Source of the DNA: Seriola aureovittata
Taxonomy: Eukaryota > Chordata > Actinopteri > Carangiformes > Carangidae
Direction of reading: 5' to 3'
Length of the DNA stretch: 64,000 bases
Assembly: GCF_021018895.1 (NCBI RefSeq)
Contig: NC_079377.1
Span: forward strand, 12,734,501 to 12,798,500
In this document: in pieces, positions 61,850 to 64,000 of the stretch
Position numbering within the stretch: the first letter of the stretch is position 1
Layout of the letters: every line of letters begins with the position of its first letter
The notes under the pieces: model-generated
Database searches by the model: none
Told to the model about the DNA's origin: nothing
The model's input: the letters and a program-made list of their open reading frames with translations, nothing else
Program-made: the position numbers and the translations under genes

Positions 61850-63027
61850 GTAAGTACTTGCCTTCCTGTTGATGTGTGATGATGAGATGTTTGTATGTGT
61901 ATCTGTGGTGCATGTCAGTGTCAGAGTTTATCTGTTCGTGCGTACCAGAGCTTGCAGCTCACAAGTTGTACAGACTTGCTGCTCAAATTAGCATAAACCC
62001 AGCGAAGCGGAGATGCTTCTGTCAAGAGCCCTACTCAGGAGTACATTAAGCTGCTGAGTGACTGCAACTAGTGATGTAATGGACTTCTCTCTTACTGTAT
62101 TCTGTCTGTTGTAGTAGCACTTATTGTCCCTTAGACACACACACACTCACTTGCCCTTTGTTCCCACACATCAACATGTAATGTGTACACAAGCGCAAGT
62201 CCTAAATAGGCTCTCAACACATTTAACATATTCAGGTGAAGTCATTGACTCCCTCCATGTTGAAATTAAAAAGCACTTGTGACTTAAAGTAGTTGCACAA
62301 GTGTCTATATGTGTGCGCACACACTTGTGTGTAGTGCCATAGGTGATAAAAACGCTGCCAGAGGGGAAGCTGTGTAGACCTGAACACGTTTTAGATGTAA
62401 CACGAGCTGCACATAATTCCTGCTACACAGCAAAGCCCGACTATTTTCAAGCCTCATCGTTACTCGCCCATCCCCCTGCTCCCCCCTTTTCTTTTTCTCC
62501 CACAGCTCCTTGTCCCCTCTCGTCTTCCCATGCATGCCTCCTTTTCTGCACCATCTTCTACCCCCACGCCGAGGTTAAATGCCTTCATGTCGCCAGCTTG
62601 TCACTAGCAAGTAAGAAGGAAACAACTCCTTGCAGGGGTACTAAAAACAGAACTTCCCTTGCTGTAAAAGCCTGATTCTCTCACACCACCACCACCACCA
62701 CTGCGCTACATGTAACACACTCTCTTTCTGCAATGTCAGCCAACCATATACATGATGCATGATTAGAATGGTGTGGGTGCATGACATGTCTGCATGCGCA
62801 AAAGTCTGCCTCTGTGTATTGGGTCTGATCTTTCTGGGGCAACAGCCACAAGACTAACAGCAGGTCGACCTCTGATCCTGCTGACCCCGGGGCAACCCTC
62901 AGAAGGAGCCAAACAGGAACAGAGGTTTATCTTTACAGTCAGCTGCCATCCATCCTGTCAGTCTAAAATCAACACAGCTGATTTACCATCATTCATCTGG
63001 CACTGGGTGCTTGGCTGGTCTAGATCA

Positions 63028-63066
<39 letters not shown>

Positions 63067-63940
63067 CTGTGTGTGTGTGTGTGGGGAGATGCAGAACAAT
63101 AGAGGAACAATCTTTGGAAAAATAGATCACAGAAAATGAAGGCTACATGCCCTCAGACTGTCTGCAAAAAACTTTTCTCAATTCAAAAGTACTCATCACA
63201 ATTTTTTTTCACTTCCATCTAAATTCATGAGAAAGAGATCGGAGGTGAATTGCACTTTTCTCTCTATGTTTATGGAGTGCGAACAGTGATTAGCATTTAT
63301 ATTCGATGGGGAGGAGGCCCAGACTGCTGAGCTGCAGCGCGGCGTGGCCTCACAGGAGACATGAGAGGTTGCCTTCAACACAGAACAGTTGTATACGTAA
63401 TGAAGGAAAGCTCTTGTTGCTTCTAAAGCTGCTGGACACTTTTCTCTCCTTCCTGACCTTGTGTTATTGTAACACTTCCAAAACCATCCAAGCCTCTTTT
63501 TTGTGCGTTAGCTTTGGCAGTGTAGGTGGGGAAAGGAAGTGTTCCTGCATGTGTGTGTGTGCATGTGTGTGTGTGTGTACTGTATATTTGTGTGCATCCA
63601 TGTTTGTTTGTGTTCGACTAATAGCCTTGATGTAGTGCCTGCAACTCTGATACTCTCCAACTATGCTATCCAACAGGTACACACACACACACACAGAACC
63701 TACTTTCCTTTGATTGTGCCAATTGTAAAAACCTTGGAGCCCACATTAGTTTCCTCTCTAACACTTTCTGACCCCCTGCCTACCTTTCGTCTCGTCTCCG
63801 CCCAGCCGCTACACCCAGTGGACCACACCAGAGCCCGGACCCACACTTTCTGAGCCACCTTGGAAACTTTCCTGGCTGCTATCCCTGCGTCTATTGCCAA
63901 GATTCCACACTGTGCCCTCAGTCCACACCACTGCCCCTCT

Positions 63941-63971
<31 letters not shown>

Positions 63972-64000
63972 AGTGTGTGTGTGTGTGTGTGTTTGTGTGT
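61850..64000. other. SLIT1 intron 2 (to window end)
   Basis: No further LRR exon is found after 61849. The stretch holds (TG)n arrays at about 63030-63083 and 63940-64000 and no other recognised feature. Confidence 0.6.

Overview
The window is nuclear DNA of a ray-finned (teleost-type) fish. Genes are split into many short exons with GT-AG introns. Introns and spacers are compact and full of dinucleotide microsatellites, and the proteins read as vertebrate orthologues. No prokaryotic, organellar or viral gene is visible. I rebuilt exons by translating across splice sites and checking reading-frame phase, so coordinates are hand-derived.

Layout, left to right: (1) the 5' part of COX15 on the minus strand (22-2272; its 3' end lies off the left edge); (2) a 588-bp head-to-head promoter region; (3) complete CUTC on the plus strand (2861-6525, 8 coding exons); (4) complete ABCC2/MRP2 on the plus strand (9470-29348, 32 exons, 1,571 codons); (5) a spacer with a decayed LINE and a small chimeric duplication relic; (6) an orphan-looking multi-exon class A peptide GPCR on the plus strand (33030-36148, 407 codons); (7) complete ARHGAP19 on the plus strand (38537-43298, 11 coding exons); (8) the first two coding exons of SLIT1 on the plus strand (49122-61849), with the rest off the right edge.

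COX15 makes heme A for cytochrome c oxidase and shares a promoter region with CUTC, a copper-homeostasis protein. ABCC2 exports organic anion conjugates at apical membranes. ARHGAP19 is a RhoA GAP used in mitosis. SLIT1 is a secreted axon-guidance ligand. COX15-CUTC-ABCC2 and ARHGAP19-SLIT1 are each conserved neighbours in human chromosome 10q24; here the two blocks are joined with a GPCR between them.

The least ordinary points are: a relic at 31156-31470 joining an ARHGAP19 intron 1/exon 2 copy to an ABCC2 last-exon/3'UTR copy, the footprint expected of an old tandem duplication; ABCC2 exon 28, whose two splice sites are both embedded in or next to (GT)n tracts; a nearly perfect ~110-bp inverted repeat in ABCC2 introns 22 and 28, flanking exons 23-28; a 1,314-bp identical tandem duplication bounded by (TG)n arrays in SLIT1 intron 1; a perfect 16-bp palindrome just upstream of a GPCR exon; and the GPCR itself, which has altered TM6 and TM7 motifs.
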